A stretch of DNA of 64,000 bases from Actinoplanes italicus (lineage in GTDB: Bacteria > Actinomycetota > Actinomycetes > Mycobacteriales > Micromonosporaceae): positions 62,001 to 126,000 of the forward strand of contig NZ_PVMZ01000023.1 in NCBI RefSeq assembly GCF_003001815.1. The letters are read 5' to 3'. The position numbers and the translations under genes are program-made. Below, piece by piece: positions 35,773 through 43,878 of this stretch. Positions within the stretch are counted from its first letter, which is position 1. Every line of letters begins with the position of its first letter. The notes under the pieces were generated by a model that saw nothing but the letters and a program-made list of their open reading frames with translations, made no database searches and was not told the origin of the DNA.

Positions 35773-36867
35773 GTGTTCATCCGGTGCCCGGCAATCACCG
35801 ACCCTGATCGCGGGCTGGCCGACCCCGGCGACTTCGACGGCCTCCTCGGCCGTCTGGCCGCGCCCGAGCCGGTCACCGCCAACGAGGAGTTCGCCCGCGG
35901 CCTGCTGCGCCCCGACGGCCGTGTCGACCTGTGCAAACAGGGCGTCGGCCCGGTCCAGGCAGCCCGCGTCGTGCGGGCCGCCGTCGGCTCACCGCACGCC
36001 ACCCATCTACTGCTCGGCACCAACGGGCTCGGCACCGAGGGTGCCCGCGCGGTCGCCGGGGCGCTGCCGGCCGGACACCGGATCAGCACGGTCTATCTCG
36101 GCTGCAACCGCATCGACGCCGACGGGGCGGGAGCCCTCGCCGACCGGCTCACCACCGATGGCGCCATCCGGGCGCTGTGGCTCAAACGCAATCCGATCGG
36201 CGACGACGGGGTGGCCCGGATCGCGGCCGCGCTCGTGGGCAACCGCACTCTCCGTACTCTCGATCTGGTCAACACCGGACTCACCGCGACCGGCCTGGAA
36301 CCGCTCGCCGACGCACTCGCCGCCCGGCCAGGTGGGCTGGAACGCCTCTTCCTCGGTGGCAACGGCCTGGGTCCCGACGCCGTCGCGGTGCTCACGCGGC
36401 TCGTCCGTGAGGGCGGGGTCCGCGAGCTCTACCTCGCCGTCAACCGGCTGGGAGACTCCGGGGCCGCGGCACTCGCCGAGAACCTCTCCGGGTACGCGAT
36501 GACGCTCGGACTGGGTGGCAACGGCATCACCGACGCCGCGCCGCTCGCCGCGCACCTGCACTCGTGGACCGCCCTCGACCTGGCCCGCCCGCCGTCCGAA
36601 CGCGCCCTCGGCGGCCGTTCCAACCTGCTCGGCGACACCGGAGCGGCCCTCCTCGCCGCGGCCCTGCCCGGCAGTGCGCTGCGCCGCCTCGACGTGCGGT
36701 TCACCGGCATCACCGGCCGCGGTGTGAAACTGCTGCTCGCCGCCGGGGCCGGGCTCGACCACCTGGCCGTCGGCGGTGGCGTGCCACGACGGTTGCGGCG
36801 GCTCGCGCCGAAGTCGACCGGCGCGCCGCACGAGGACATCAACGCCATCGTGAGCGTCTACCGGTGA
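35773..36867 (+). CDS. leucine-rich repeat (ribonuclease-inhibitor-like) protein
   Basis: 364 residues from GTG 35773 with GGGAGG upstream. From residue 65 to 330 there are about nine repeats of the RNI-type LRR (THLLLGTNGLGTEGARAVAG; ALWLKRNPIGDDGVARIAAA; RLFLGGNGLGPDAVAVLTRL; ELYLAVNRLGDSGAAALAEN), which form a horseshoe for protein binding. No signal peptide, so it is cytosolic. The stop overlaps the next gene start (GTGA). It is the first gene after the damage promoter and tRNA-like RNA, and probably acts as a recognition or inhibitor subunit. Confidence 0.88.
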   Translation: MFIRCPAITDPDRGLADPGDFDGLLGRLAAPEPVTANEEFARGLLRPDGRVDLCKQGVGPVQAARVVRAAVGSPHATHLLLGTNGLGTEGARAVAGALPAGHRISTVYLGCNRIDADGAGALADRLTTDGAIRALWLKRNPIGDDGVARIAAALVGNRTLRTLDLVNTGLTATGLEPLADALAARPGGLERLFLGGNGLGPDAVAVLTRLVREGGVRELYLAVNRLGDSGAAALAENLSGYAMTLGLGGNGITDAAPLAAHLHSWTALDLARPPSERALGGRSNLLGDTGAALLAAALPGSALRRLDVRFTGITGRGVKLLLAAGAGLDHLAVGGGVPRRLRRLAPKSTGAPHEDINAIVSVYR

Positions 36868-38459
36868 ACGCCTACCTGGCTGACTGGCAACGGATCCGCC
36901 GGTACACCGTCCCGCAGCGCATGATCACCGAGTGCGCGGAAGCGCGGGAGCGCGGTGACTGGCGGGCCGCGTGCGACGCGGCACGCTTCGACGTGGCCTT
37001 CGACCCGGAGCTCGCCGAGGAGGCCGCGCAGCAGGCCGCCCACTTCGCGCCCGACCTGCTGCGATGGCACCTGCCGCGGGTGCTGTTCGGGTCCACCAAC
37101 CTGCTCAACGCACGCCGCTATCTGCTGATCCCCGACGAGCCGGTCGGGCCACGGACCGTGCTGCTCACCGTGCAGGCGCCGCCGTTCGTGAACGGGTCGC
37201 AGCGGCTCACCCTCGGCACGGTCCGTGGTGCCGCCGAGCTGCGGGGCGGCCGGGCGATCCCGGTTCCGGCCTACCTGTGGGACGTCCGGCACGCCCACGG
37301 CCTGCGTGCGGCGCTCGGCGGGACCCACGACCGGCTGCCGCTGTTCACCCCGGCCGGAGACCCTCTGCCGGAGGAACTCGCCGGCGCCGGCGACGACCCG
37401 CCCGCACGGGCCGAACGGGCATGGCAGGCGCCCCGGATCGCCCGAGGGCTCGCCGCCGCCGGGATGGAGGTCAGGAGCCGGGGCGACGGCTGGTCGCGGC
37501 ACAACCACGTCACGCACGACCTCGACCCGGTGCGGCTCGTGCACGACGCCCGCTGGTTCGCCGCGCGGTTCACCGAGCCGACCTGGGCGGTGTACGGATC
37601 CTCGTACACCCATATGAAGATCCTGACGGACACCGAGCCGATGCAGATCTCCTGGGTGGACACCCACCTCGAACGCACCGATCCGGACCGGTTGCCGCCC
37701 GGCCTGCACGCCGACATGCTCCGGAACAGCGCCGACCTGAAACTCGTCCACGGCGGGAAGCTCCCACCGGGCGCCCTGCACCCGCTGGTCCGGGCCGCAC
37801 TCTTCCCCGGCGCGTCACCGGCGCCGCCTGAGCCCGGCACGTTCGACGGCGGCGAACCGGTCCGGGTGCGCTGCCGGGGTGACTGGCACGAGATCGAGGT
37901 CCGGCTGGGCCGGCTCGATCCACTCGCCCACACTCCCGAGGAGAGACAACGGGAACGCGCGATGCGTGCCTTCGGCGGTGCCGGCATCGGGTGCTTCGAG
38001 GTCGAGAACATCTGGTACGGCGCACCCGGACGACTGCCACGGCGGCTTCGCGCCTACCGCGCCGACCTGTGGCAGCGCCTCATTCACGGCGGCACCCGCC
38101 TCCTGGTCGAGCTGCTCGACGCCGGTCTCGACCCGCACCTGCGCGACAGCGCGGGAGGCACGCTGTTTCATCAGCTCCCCGCGTTCGACCACCGGCTGCT
38201 GCTGCCGCGGCTCCTCGCCGCCGGCGTCGACATCAACGTCCGCGACCGGGCCGGCCTGACGGCCCTGCACCGCGTCGTCGTCGAGTACGGCTCGGCCGAC
38301 GTCATCATCGCGCTGGTCGACGCCGGCGCCGACGTGTCGGTGCCCGACCGCGACGGCGAGACGGCGTTCATCCGTGCCGGGCAGGCGCTCAAGTCCAGGG
38401 GCGGCCTTCGCGACGACTACCGGCAGGCACTGCAACACCTGCACGACCGGGCGCGCTGA
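36864..38459 (+). CDS. ankyrin-repeat protein, paralogue A
   Basis: 531 residues from GTG 36864, overlapping the LRR stop. The N-terminal 400 residues are a domain I do not recognise, marked by motifs shared with paralogues B-D: RRYTVPQRMITECAEARERG, DWRAAC, HFAPDLLRWHLPRVL, IPVPAYLWDVRH, LVHDARWFAARF, HPLVRAALFPG and VRVRCRGDWHEIEVRLGRLD. The last 120 residues are ankyrin repeats (HGGTRLLVELLDAGLDPHLR; LLPRLLAAGVDINVRDRAGL; VIIALVDAGADVSVPDRDGE). No signal peptide or catalytic motif seen. It is a likely cytosolic substrate-binding or effector component of the MoxR-VWA operon. Confidence 0.85.
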   Translation: MNAYLADWQRIRRYTVPQRMITECAEARERGDWRAACDAARFDVAFDPELAEEAAQQAAHFAPDLLRWHLPRVLFGSTNLLNARRYLLIPDEPVGPRTVLLTVQAPPFVNGSQRLTLGTVRGAAELRGGRAIPVPAYLWDVRHAHGLRAALGGTHDRLPLFTPAGDPLPEELAGAGDDPPARAERAWQAPRIARGLAAAGMEVRSRGDGWSRHNHVTHDLDPVRLVHDARWFAARFTEPTWAVYGSSYTHMKILTDTEPMQISWVDTHLERTDPDRLPPGLHADMLRNSADLKLVHGGKLPPGALHPLVRAALFPGASPAPPEPGTFDGGEPVRVRCRGDWHEIEVRLGRLDPLAHTPEERQRERAMRAFGGAGIGCFEVENIWYGAPGRLPRRLRAYRADLWQRLIHGGTRLLVELLDAGLDPHLRDSAGGTLFHQLPAFDHRLLLPRLLAAGVDINVRDRAGLTALHRVVVEYGSADVIIALVDAGADVSVPDRDGETAFIRAGQALKSRGGLRDDYRQALQHLHDRAR

Positions 38460-38464
38460 CAGAC

Positions 38465-39958
38465 GTGTCGCACTCGCTGACCGACTGGGAGCGTGTCCGG
38501 CGGTACGCCGTCCCGGAGCGCATGATCGTCGCCTGCACGGCCGCGCGGGAGCGGGGTGACTGGCGGGCCGCCTGCGAGGCCGCCCGGATCGACGTCGACT
38601 TCGAACCGTCACTGGCCCTCGAAGCGGAGGCCGTGGCCCGGCACTTCGCGCCCGACCTGCTGCGGTGGCACCTGCCGCGCGCGCTGAACGGGCGGACGAC
38701 CCTCGACCAGGCGCGATACCTGCTGATCCCGGACGCCCCGGTGTGGCGGGGGAGCGTGCTGCTCACCGCCGAGACGCCTCGCGACCGGGAGGGACACCAG
38801 CGGATCCGGCTCTCCGCCGTGCGCGGGGCGGCGGATGTCACCGGGCGGACCGCGATTCCCGTTCCGGCGTACCTCTGGGACGCCCGGCACTCCGATCGCC
38901 TCGCGGTCGCCAGCGGAGTCCGCGCCGCAGGCGGTACCTCCCCGCTCGAGGCGTTCACCGAGGCCGGGATCGAGGTCGCCCCCGGACAGGAGGAGACCTG
39001 GTCGATGGCCGACGAGAGAAGCCGCCTCGCCGAGGTCGACCCGTGGCGGCTCGCCCACGACGCCCGGTGGCTCGCGGCCCGCCTCTGGGAGCGCACCTGG
39101 CTCCTCTGGGCGGTCCACAACCGGTTCCTGAAGATCGTCGTGGACGGCGACACGGTCCACGTCGCCTGGCAGATGATCTTCCACGAGGAGGGCCTGCCGC
39201 CGCCCCTGCGGATCGGCATGCTCCGCTGGTCCGCCGACCGTGAGCTGGTCCGGCGTGGCCGCCTCGCCCCCGGCTCGCTGCACCCGCTCGTGCGCGACGC
39301 CCTGTTCCCCGGCACGCCATCGGCGCCGGCGGACGTCACGGCGGGGCTCGACGACCTGGTCCGGGTCCGCTGCGGCGGCGTCTGGCACGAGATCGACGTA
39401 CGCCTGGGGCAGCTCGGTCTGCTCGCCCACGATCCGGCCGACCGGCAGCGGGAACGCGCCCTGCGGGCCTTCGGCGGTGAGGTCACCGGCTGCTTCGCGG
39501 TCGAGCAGGCGTGGCACGGCGCACCCGGCCGACTGCCCCGGCGGCTGCGCGACTACCGCGCCGACCTGTGGCAACGCCTCGTCCACGGCGGCACCCAGAC
39601 ACTCGTCGACCTGCTCGACGCCGGGCTCGACCCCCACCTGCGGGAGAGTAACGGCGGCACGCTGATCCACCGGCTCGGCGGGTTCGACCACCGGCTCCTG
39701 CTGCCCCGGCTCCTCGCCGCGGGAGTCGACCCCGACATCCGCGACAAGGAGGGCAACACCGCCCTGCACCGGGTCATCGTCCAGCACGGGCGGGCGGACC
39801 TGATCGTCGCGCTGGTCGACGCCGGTGCCGATCCGAACGTGCCGAACCGCGAGGGCGACACCGCCTCGGGGTACGCCGAGCGGTCGCTCCGGCACTCCGA
39901 CCGCCTGCGCCACGACTTCCGGCAGGCACTGCGCCACCTGCTCGGACGCCCGCTCTGA
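38465..39958 (+). CDS. ankyrin-repeat protein, paralogue B
   Basis: 497 residues from GTG 38465, five bases after the stop of paralogue A. Same architecture: RRYAVPERMIVACTAARERG, DWRAACEAARIDV, HFAPDLLRWHLPRAL, IPVPAYLWDARH, LAHDARWLAARLWERTW, then a conserved RVRCGGVWHEIDVRLGQLGL, QRERALRAFGGEVTGCFAVE and APGRLPRRLRDYRADLW. C-terminal ankyrin repeats (LVDLLDAGLDPHLRESNGG; LLPRLLAAGVDPDIRDKEGN; LIVALVDAGADPNVPNREGD). It lacks about 35 residues of the middle present in A. Near-adjacent position and close similarity point to tandem duplication. Confidence 0.85.
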   Translation: MSHSLTDWERVRRYAVPERMIVACTAARERGDWRAACEAARIDVDFEPSLALEAEAVARHFAPDLLRWHLPRALNGRTTLDQARYLLIPDAPVWRGSVLLTAETPRDREGHQRIRLSAVRGAADVTGRTAIPVPAYLWDARHSDRLAVASGVRAAGGTSPLEAFTEAGIEVAPGQEETWSMADERSRLAEVDPWRLAHDARWLAARLWERTWLLWAVHNRFLKIVVDGDTVHVAWQMIFHEEGLPPPLRIGMLRWSADRELVRRGRLAPGSLHPLVRDALFPGTPSAPADVTAGLDDLVRVRCGGVWHEIDVRLGQLGLLAHDPADRQRERALRAFGGEVTGCFAVEQAWHGAPGRLPRRLRDYRADLWQRLVHGGTQTLVDLLDAGLDPHLRESNGGTLIHRLGGFDHRLLLPRLLAAGVDPDIRDKEGNTALHRVIVQHGRADLIVALVDAGADPNVPNREGDTASGYAERSLRHSDRLRHDFRQALRHLLGRPL

Positions 39959-39964
39959 TCGAAA

Positions 39965-39986
39965 TGTCGGTGGGGGCGCGTAAGCT
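39965..39986 (+). promoter_or_regulatory. PafBC-type DNA-damage promoter 2
   Basis: TGTCGGTG, 8 bases, TAAGCT, beginning 7 bp after the stop of paralogue B and immediately before the second tRNA-like element. It gives paralogue C and downstream genes their own start. Confidence 0.7.
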
Positions 39987-39993
39987 CCGGCGC

Positions 39994-40071
39994 GGCGGAG
40001 TCGTAGCGCAGTGGTCGTCGCGCCTTGGCTGCAAGCAGGAGGACGCCGGTTCGAATCCGGTCGGCTCCGCC
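39994..40071 (+). ncRNA. tRNA-like RNA 2
   Basis: Same length and fold as the element at 35661-35738. Acceptor GGAGTCG (39997-40003) pairs with CGGCTCC (40062-40068), extended by GGC/GCC; D stem GCGC/GCGC; T arm GCCGG-TTCGAAT-CCGGT. In the anticodon region CTTGGCTGCAAGCAGGAGG the order reads UGCA, so a GCA (Cys) anticodon with U33 could be proposed, but stem 27-31/39-43 does not pair. The compensatory changes relative to copy 1 argue that the RNA structure is selected. A trailing spacer of about 165 bp with GGCCGTCGGCCGG repeats leads to paralogue C. Confidence 0.7.
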
Positions 40072-40238
40072 CCGGACGGCCGTCGGCCGGTCTCCGCCCG
40101 CACCGGGTGGTTGCCGGTTGGTGACCGGTTCGGTTTGCCCGGACGGCCATCGGCCGGTTCCGCCCTCCGGGGTGGCCGTCGGCCGGTGATCGATCCGGTT
40201 CGCCCGCGACGGCAGGAGACAGTGGTGGGGATGCACCG

Positions 40239-41963
40239 GTGAGCGGCCACGATCCGCTCGCGCTCGCCGAGTGGCAGCGCGTCCGCCGCTATGCGGTGCC
40301 CACCTGGATGATCGCCGAGTGCACCGAGGCGCGCGAGCGCGGTGACTGGCGGGCCGCCTGCCGAGCCGGCCGGATCGACGTCGGTGAGCTCGGAGCGGCC
40401 GCCCACCACGCCGTGCACCTCGCCCCCGACCTGCTGCGCTGGCACCTGCCACGGGCGTTGGGAGGCGACACGACGCTCGCCGTGGACCGGCGCTATGTGC
40501 TGATCCCGGGGGAGGGGACGCTCGAGCCGGACAGTTCTGTCCTGACCGTCGACTCGCCGGTTTCCGTGGAGGGATCCCAGCGGCTCACGCTCGGGGCCGC
40601 CCGCTGGGCCGATCTGGTGGGTGAGCGGGTCACGCTCCTGCCCGCCTACCTGTGGGACGCCCGCTACGCCGGGGACCTGCGTGCCGCCGTGGGCGGTTCC
40701 GCCGTTCGGGTGCCGGGCTTCTCGGCCGACGGTGAGCCGCTTTCCTTCGACGCGCTCGGTGCCGGTGACGGACCGCCGGGCCGCGCGGAGCGGAGCCGGC
40801 AGGCGCGCCCGTTGACCGACTCGTTCGCCGAGGCCGGCTTCGTGATCGACGGGGTGGTGGGCCTCAACCGGCCACCGCCCGAGTGCGTCCAGCTCCCGCT
40901 TCCGGTCCCGTTGCCGGTCGTGTTCCCGGGGCCGGGACGACGGGCCATCGACCCGATGCGGCTTCATCACGACGTCCGGCTGCTTGCCGCCCGCACGGGG
41001 CTGCCGACCTGGGCGCTCTGGCTCGACGGCGACCGATACCTTCGCTTCGACGTGGCGGGCGAAGGGGTCTGGCTGACGGAACTGACCACGTCGGCGCTGG
41101 AGCTGCCGGAGCTGCCCGGCGACATGGCGCGCTACTTCGTCGACCTCGAACTGATCCGATGCGGTCGTCTCACACCCGGCGAACTGCATCCGCTCGTGCG
41201 CGCGGCGCTCTTCCCCGCCCCCGAGTCCTCGGCCCGTTCCGTTCTCGAGTCCGCGGCGGCGCCGCCCTCCCCGGATGCGCCGGCTGTTCTCGCTCCTGGT
41301 GGAGGGGCGGTCCCGGGCTCGGGCGGTGTGTTCGGCGGGCCGGGTGCGGATCGGGATGCGGGGCCGGTCCGGGTTCGGTGCCGTGGTGAGTGGCACAAGG
41401 TCGGCGTCCGGCTGGGGCGGCTCGGGCTGGAGTCGCACACCGAGGCCGAGCAGCGGCGGGAACGCGCTCTGCGGGCCTTCGGTGGTGAGGTCAGCGGCTG
41501 CTTCGCGGTCGAGCACGCCTGGCACGGCCCGGTCGGTCGGCTGCCCCGGCGCCTGCGCGCCCACCGTGAGGACCTCTGGCAGCGCATGATCCACGGCGGG
41601 ACACGGACCGTGTTCGAGCTGCTCGACGCCGGGATGGATGTGCGGTTGAGGGACAGCCGTGGGCGTACCCTCATGCATCGGGTCCGTTCTTTTGATCATG
41701 CCCGGCTGCTTCCGCGTCTGCTTGCCGACGGCCTTGACGTCAACGCCCGCGACAAGGAGGGCAGCACCCCGCTCTACCTGGCGATCGTGCACCGCTGGCC
41801 CGGATCCCTGATCATCGCCATGGCCGACGCCGGCGCCGACCCGCACCTGCCGAACCAGGGCGACATGTCGGTGATCGAACATTTCGACGACATCCTCGAC
41901 TATCACGAGGATCTACCTGCCGACTTCGAGGCCGCGGTGGCCTACCTGCGCAAACGGGCGTGA
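40239..41963 (+). CDS. ankyrin-repeat protein, paralogue C
   Basis: 574 residues from GTG 40239. Conserved start VSGHDPLALAEWQRVRRYAV, then PTWMIAECTEARERGDWRAA, HLAPDLLRWHLPRALGGD, LLPAYLWDARYAG and ELHPLVRAALFPAP. A Pro/Ala/Gly-rich insert (about residues 328-378) precedes the shared VRVRCRGEWHKVGVRLGRLG, ALRAFGGEVSGCFAVEHAWH and the ankyrin repeats (VFELLDAGMDVRLRDSRGR; LLPRLLADGLDVNARDKEGS; LIIAMADAGADPHLPNQGD). It is transcribed from its own damage promoter and tRNA-like leader. Confidence 0.85.
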   Translation: MSGHDPLALAEWQRVRRYAVPTWMIAECTEARERGDWRAACRAGRIDVGELGAAAHHAVHLAPDLLRWHLPRALGGDTTLAVDRRYVLIPGEGTLEPDSSVLTVDSPVSVEGSQRLTLGAARWADLVGERVTLLPAYLWDARYAGDLRAAVGGSAVRVPGFSADGEPLSFDALGAGDGPPGRAERSRQARPLTDSFAEAGFVIDGVVGLNRPPPECVQLPLPVPLPVVFPGPGRRAIDPMRLHHDVRLLAARTGLPTWALWLDGDRYLRFDVAGEGVWLTELTTSALELPELPGDMARYFVDLELIRCGRLTPGELHPLVRAALFPAPESSARSVLESAAAPPSPDAPAVLAPGGGAVPGSGGVFGGPGADRDAGPVRVRCRGEWHKVGVRLGRLGLESHTEAEQRRERALRAFGGEVSGCFAVEHAWHGPVGRLPRRLRAHREDLWQRMIHGGTRTVFELLDAGMDVRLRDSRGRTLMHRVRSFDHARLLPRLLADGLDVNARDKEGSTPLYLAIVHRWPGSLIIAMADAGADPHLPNQGDMSVIEHFDDILDYHEDLPADFEAAVAYLRKRA

Positions 41964-41982
41964 CCGAAAAGCCCTCCAGAAC

Positions 41983-42004
41983 TGTCGGTGGGCTCGCGTA
42001 TGCT
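41983..42004 (+). promoter_or_regulatory. PafBC-type DNA-damage promoter 3
   Basis: TGTCGGTG, 8 bases (GGCTCGCG), TATGCT: identical in all 22 positions to promoter 1. It is followed by CCGGCGCGGC, as in the other two, but the tRNA-like element is missing. Paralogue D starts about 50 bp later. Confidence 0.7.
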
Positions 42005-42054
42005 CCGGCGCGGCAAGGGCGTTCAGCGGGGGAGACAGCGGTGGCGGTGAATCG

Positions 42055-43878
42055 ATGAGCGGTCACGACCCGCTCGCGCTCGCCGACTGGCAGCGCATCC
42101 GCCGCTACGCGGTGCCCACCTGGATGATCGCCGAGTGCACCGAGGCGCGGGAGCGCGGCGACTGGCGGGCCGCCTGCGAGGCCGCTCTCGTCGACGTCCG
42201 GGTCGACGATCCCGCCCCCGTGGCCGAGCTGCTCGCCGGTCTCGCGCCCGACCTTCTGCGCTGGCACCTGCCGCGGGCGCTGGGTGGTTCGACCGAGCTG
42301 GCCGGCCCGAAGTCGTACGTGCTGGCGCCGGACGGTCCGGTCGGCCCCGGCACACCGGTGCTGGTGGCCCGGGTGCCGCCTCGTGTTCCCGGCGCCGACC
42401 CGCTGATCCTCGAGGCGATGCCCGCCGGCGCGATCGACGGTGACCTGATCTTCCCCGTCCCGTCGTATCTGTGGGATGCCCGCCGCGCTGCCGGGCTCGG
42501 TGCCGTCGCCCGGCCGTCCGCCGGTTCCGCACCACGGCCGGCCTCCATTGCCGCTGCTCGCCCACCCGGTTCCGCCGCCCTGCCGTCCACCGGTGCCGCG
42601 GGCGGTGACCTGGCCGCCTGTCTGGAGGAGTGGACCGCTGCCGGGTGGTCGTTCGGCGATGACGACTCCGATGACTGGCGGCCCCGTGAGGCTGCGCTGC
42701 TGAGCCGTCTCGACCCGGTGTCGACAGCCGGTGAGCTGCGGCGGGTGACGGCACAGTTCGGCCGCCGGTCCTGGGGGATCTGGGCCGACCACTACCGCGA
42801 GGAGCTGCGCTTCCGGGCTGACGGTGACCGGCTCCGGATCACCACGGGCTGGAACGTCCCGTCCCAGCCGAACTCGCTGCGCGCCGTGCCCTGCCTGCAT
42901 CCGGGTCTGCTGCGGCCGTCAATCGACCTCGATCTCCTCCAGCGCGGCCTGATCGGCCCCGACGACCTGCACCCACTGGTCCGCGGCGCGCTGTTCCCAC
43001 GCGCGGTGCGATCGCCGGCGCTGCCCTCGGCCGAGATGCGGCCGGCGGCCGGACGTGGCGGGGCCGTGCGTGGCGGGGCCGTGCGTGGCGGGATCGTGCC
43101 TGTCCGGGGGAGCGCCGCAACGGGGGCGGATGCCGGGTGTGCCGGGGTGAGGTCTGCCGGCGACGGCACCGCGGTGCCGGTGGATGCCGGGCGGGCCGGG
43201 GCGGGGTTCGCCGGGGGCGGTGCCTCGGCGAGGCCGGTGGCGGGGATCGTGCCCACCTGGTTCGGGGACGAGGAGCGGATCCGGGTCCGGTGCGGGAACG
43301 GATGGCACCGCATCAGCGTCCGCAACGGGCGCCTCGCGCTGCCCGAGCACACCGAGGCCGAGCGCGGGCGGGAACGGACCCTGCGCGCCCTCGGCGGGGT
43401 GAGCGGCGGCTGCTTCAACGCCGAACTGGCGTGGAACGGCGGCGGTGACACCCCGCCGCCGAAGAGGCTGCGTGCCTACCGGCGGGACCTGTGGCTGCGG
43501 ATGCGCCACGGTGGTACCCGGACGGTTCTGGCATTGCTCGACGCCGGCATGGACCCGCACATCCGCGACGGCCGTGGGCGGACCCTGCTGCACCGGATGC
43601 ACGGGTTCGACCACGTGCGCCTGCTGCCGCGCCTGCTCGCCGAGGGCCTGGACGTGAACACCCGCGACCGGGTGGAGAGCACGCCGCTGTTCGAGGCGGT
43701 GATGTACCGGTGGCCGCCCGACCTGGTCATCGCCCTGGTCGAGGCGGGCGCCGACCCGCGGCTGAAGACTGTGTACCGCAGCCCGCTCGACGTGCTGGAC
43801 GAGATCGAGAGCTCGGGCAGCGCCCACGGCGACCGGCGGTGGCACGACGTCACCACCTATGTGAGGGAGAGAGCATGA
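42055..43878 (+). CDS. ankyrin-repeat protein, paralogue D
   Basis: 607 residues, ATG 42055. The first 45 residues are nearly identical to paralogue C (SGHDPLALADWQRIRRYAVP). The middle is more divergent and has a long Gly/Ala/Arg-rich insert (about residues 320-400) made of a 15-bp tandem repeat coding RGGAV. The shared C-terminal part (IRVRCGNGWHRISVRNGRLA; LRALGGVSGGCFNAELAWNG) leads into ankyrin repeats (VLALLDAGMDPHIRDGRGR; LLPRLLAEGLDVNTRDRVES; LVIALVEAGADPRLKT). The stop overlaps the MoxR start (ATGA), tying the repeat proteins to the ATPase. Confidence 0.85.
   Translation: MSGHDPLALADWQRIRRYAVPTWMIAECTEARERGDWRAACEAALVDVRVDDPAPVAELLAGLAPDLLRWHLPRALGGSTELAGPKSYVLAPDGPVGPGTPVLVARVPPRVPGADPLILEAMPAGAIDGDLIFPVPSYLWDARRAAGLGAVARPSAGSAPRPASIAAARPPGSAALPSTGAAGGDLAACLEEWTAAGWSFGDDDSDDWRPREAALLSRLDPVSTAGELRRVTAQFGRRSWGIWADHYREELRFRADGDRLRITTGWNVPSQPNSLRAVPCLHPGLLRPSIDLDLLQRGLIGPDDLHPLVRGALFPRAVRSPALPSAEMRPAAGRGGAVRGGAVRGGIVPVRGSAATGADAGCAGVRSAGDGTAVPVDAGRAGAGFAGGGASARPVAGIVPTWFGDEERIRVRCGNGWHRISVRNGRLALPEHTEAERGRERTLRALGGVSGGCFNAELAWNGGGDTPPPKRLRAYRRDLWLRMRHGGTRTVLALLDAGMDPHIRDGRGRTLLHRMHGFDHVRLLPRLLAEGLDVNTRDRVESTPLFEAVMYRWPPDLVIALVEAGADPRLKTVYRSPLDVLDEIESSGSAHGDRRWHDVTTYVRERA
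43050..43098 (+). repeat. 15-bp in-frame tandem repeat
   Basis: About three copies of GTGCGTGGCGGGGCC inside paralogue D encode repeated RGGAV/RGGIV residues in the low-complexity insert. Confidence 0.7.

Noticed and set aside
39994..40071. Functional tRNA-Cys (GCA anticodon)
   Set aside because: U33 and GCA can be placed in this copy, but the anticodon stem does not pair and the sister copy at 35661 cannot be read in the same way.
39964..40242. Plus-strand frame of 92 codons starting MSVGARKL
   Set aside because: It lies across promoter 2, the tRNA-like element and the spacer, so its reading is a by-product of those sequences.
39774..41906. Minus-strand open frame of 710 codons
   Set aside because: Antisense to ankyrin paralogues B and C; composition (Arg/Pro/His-rich) is typical of a shadow frame.
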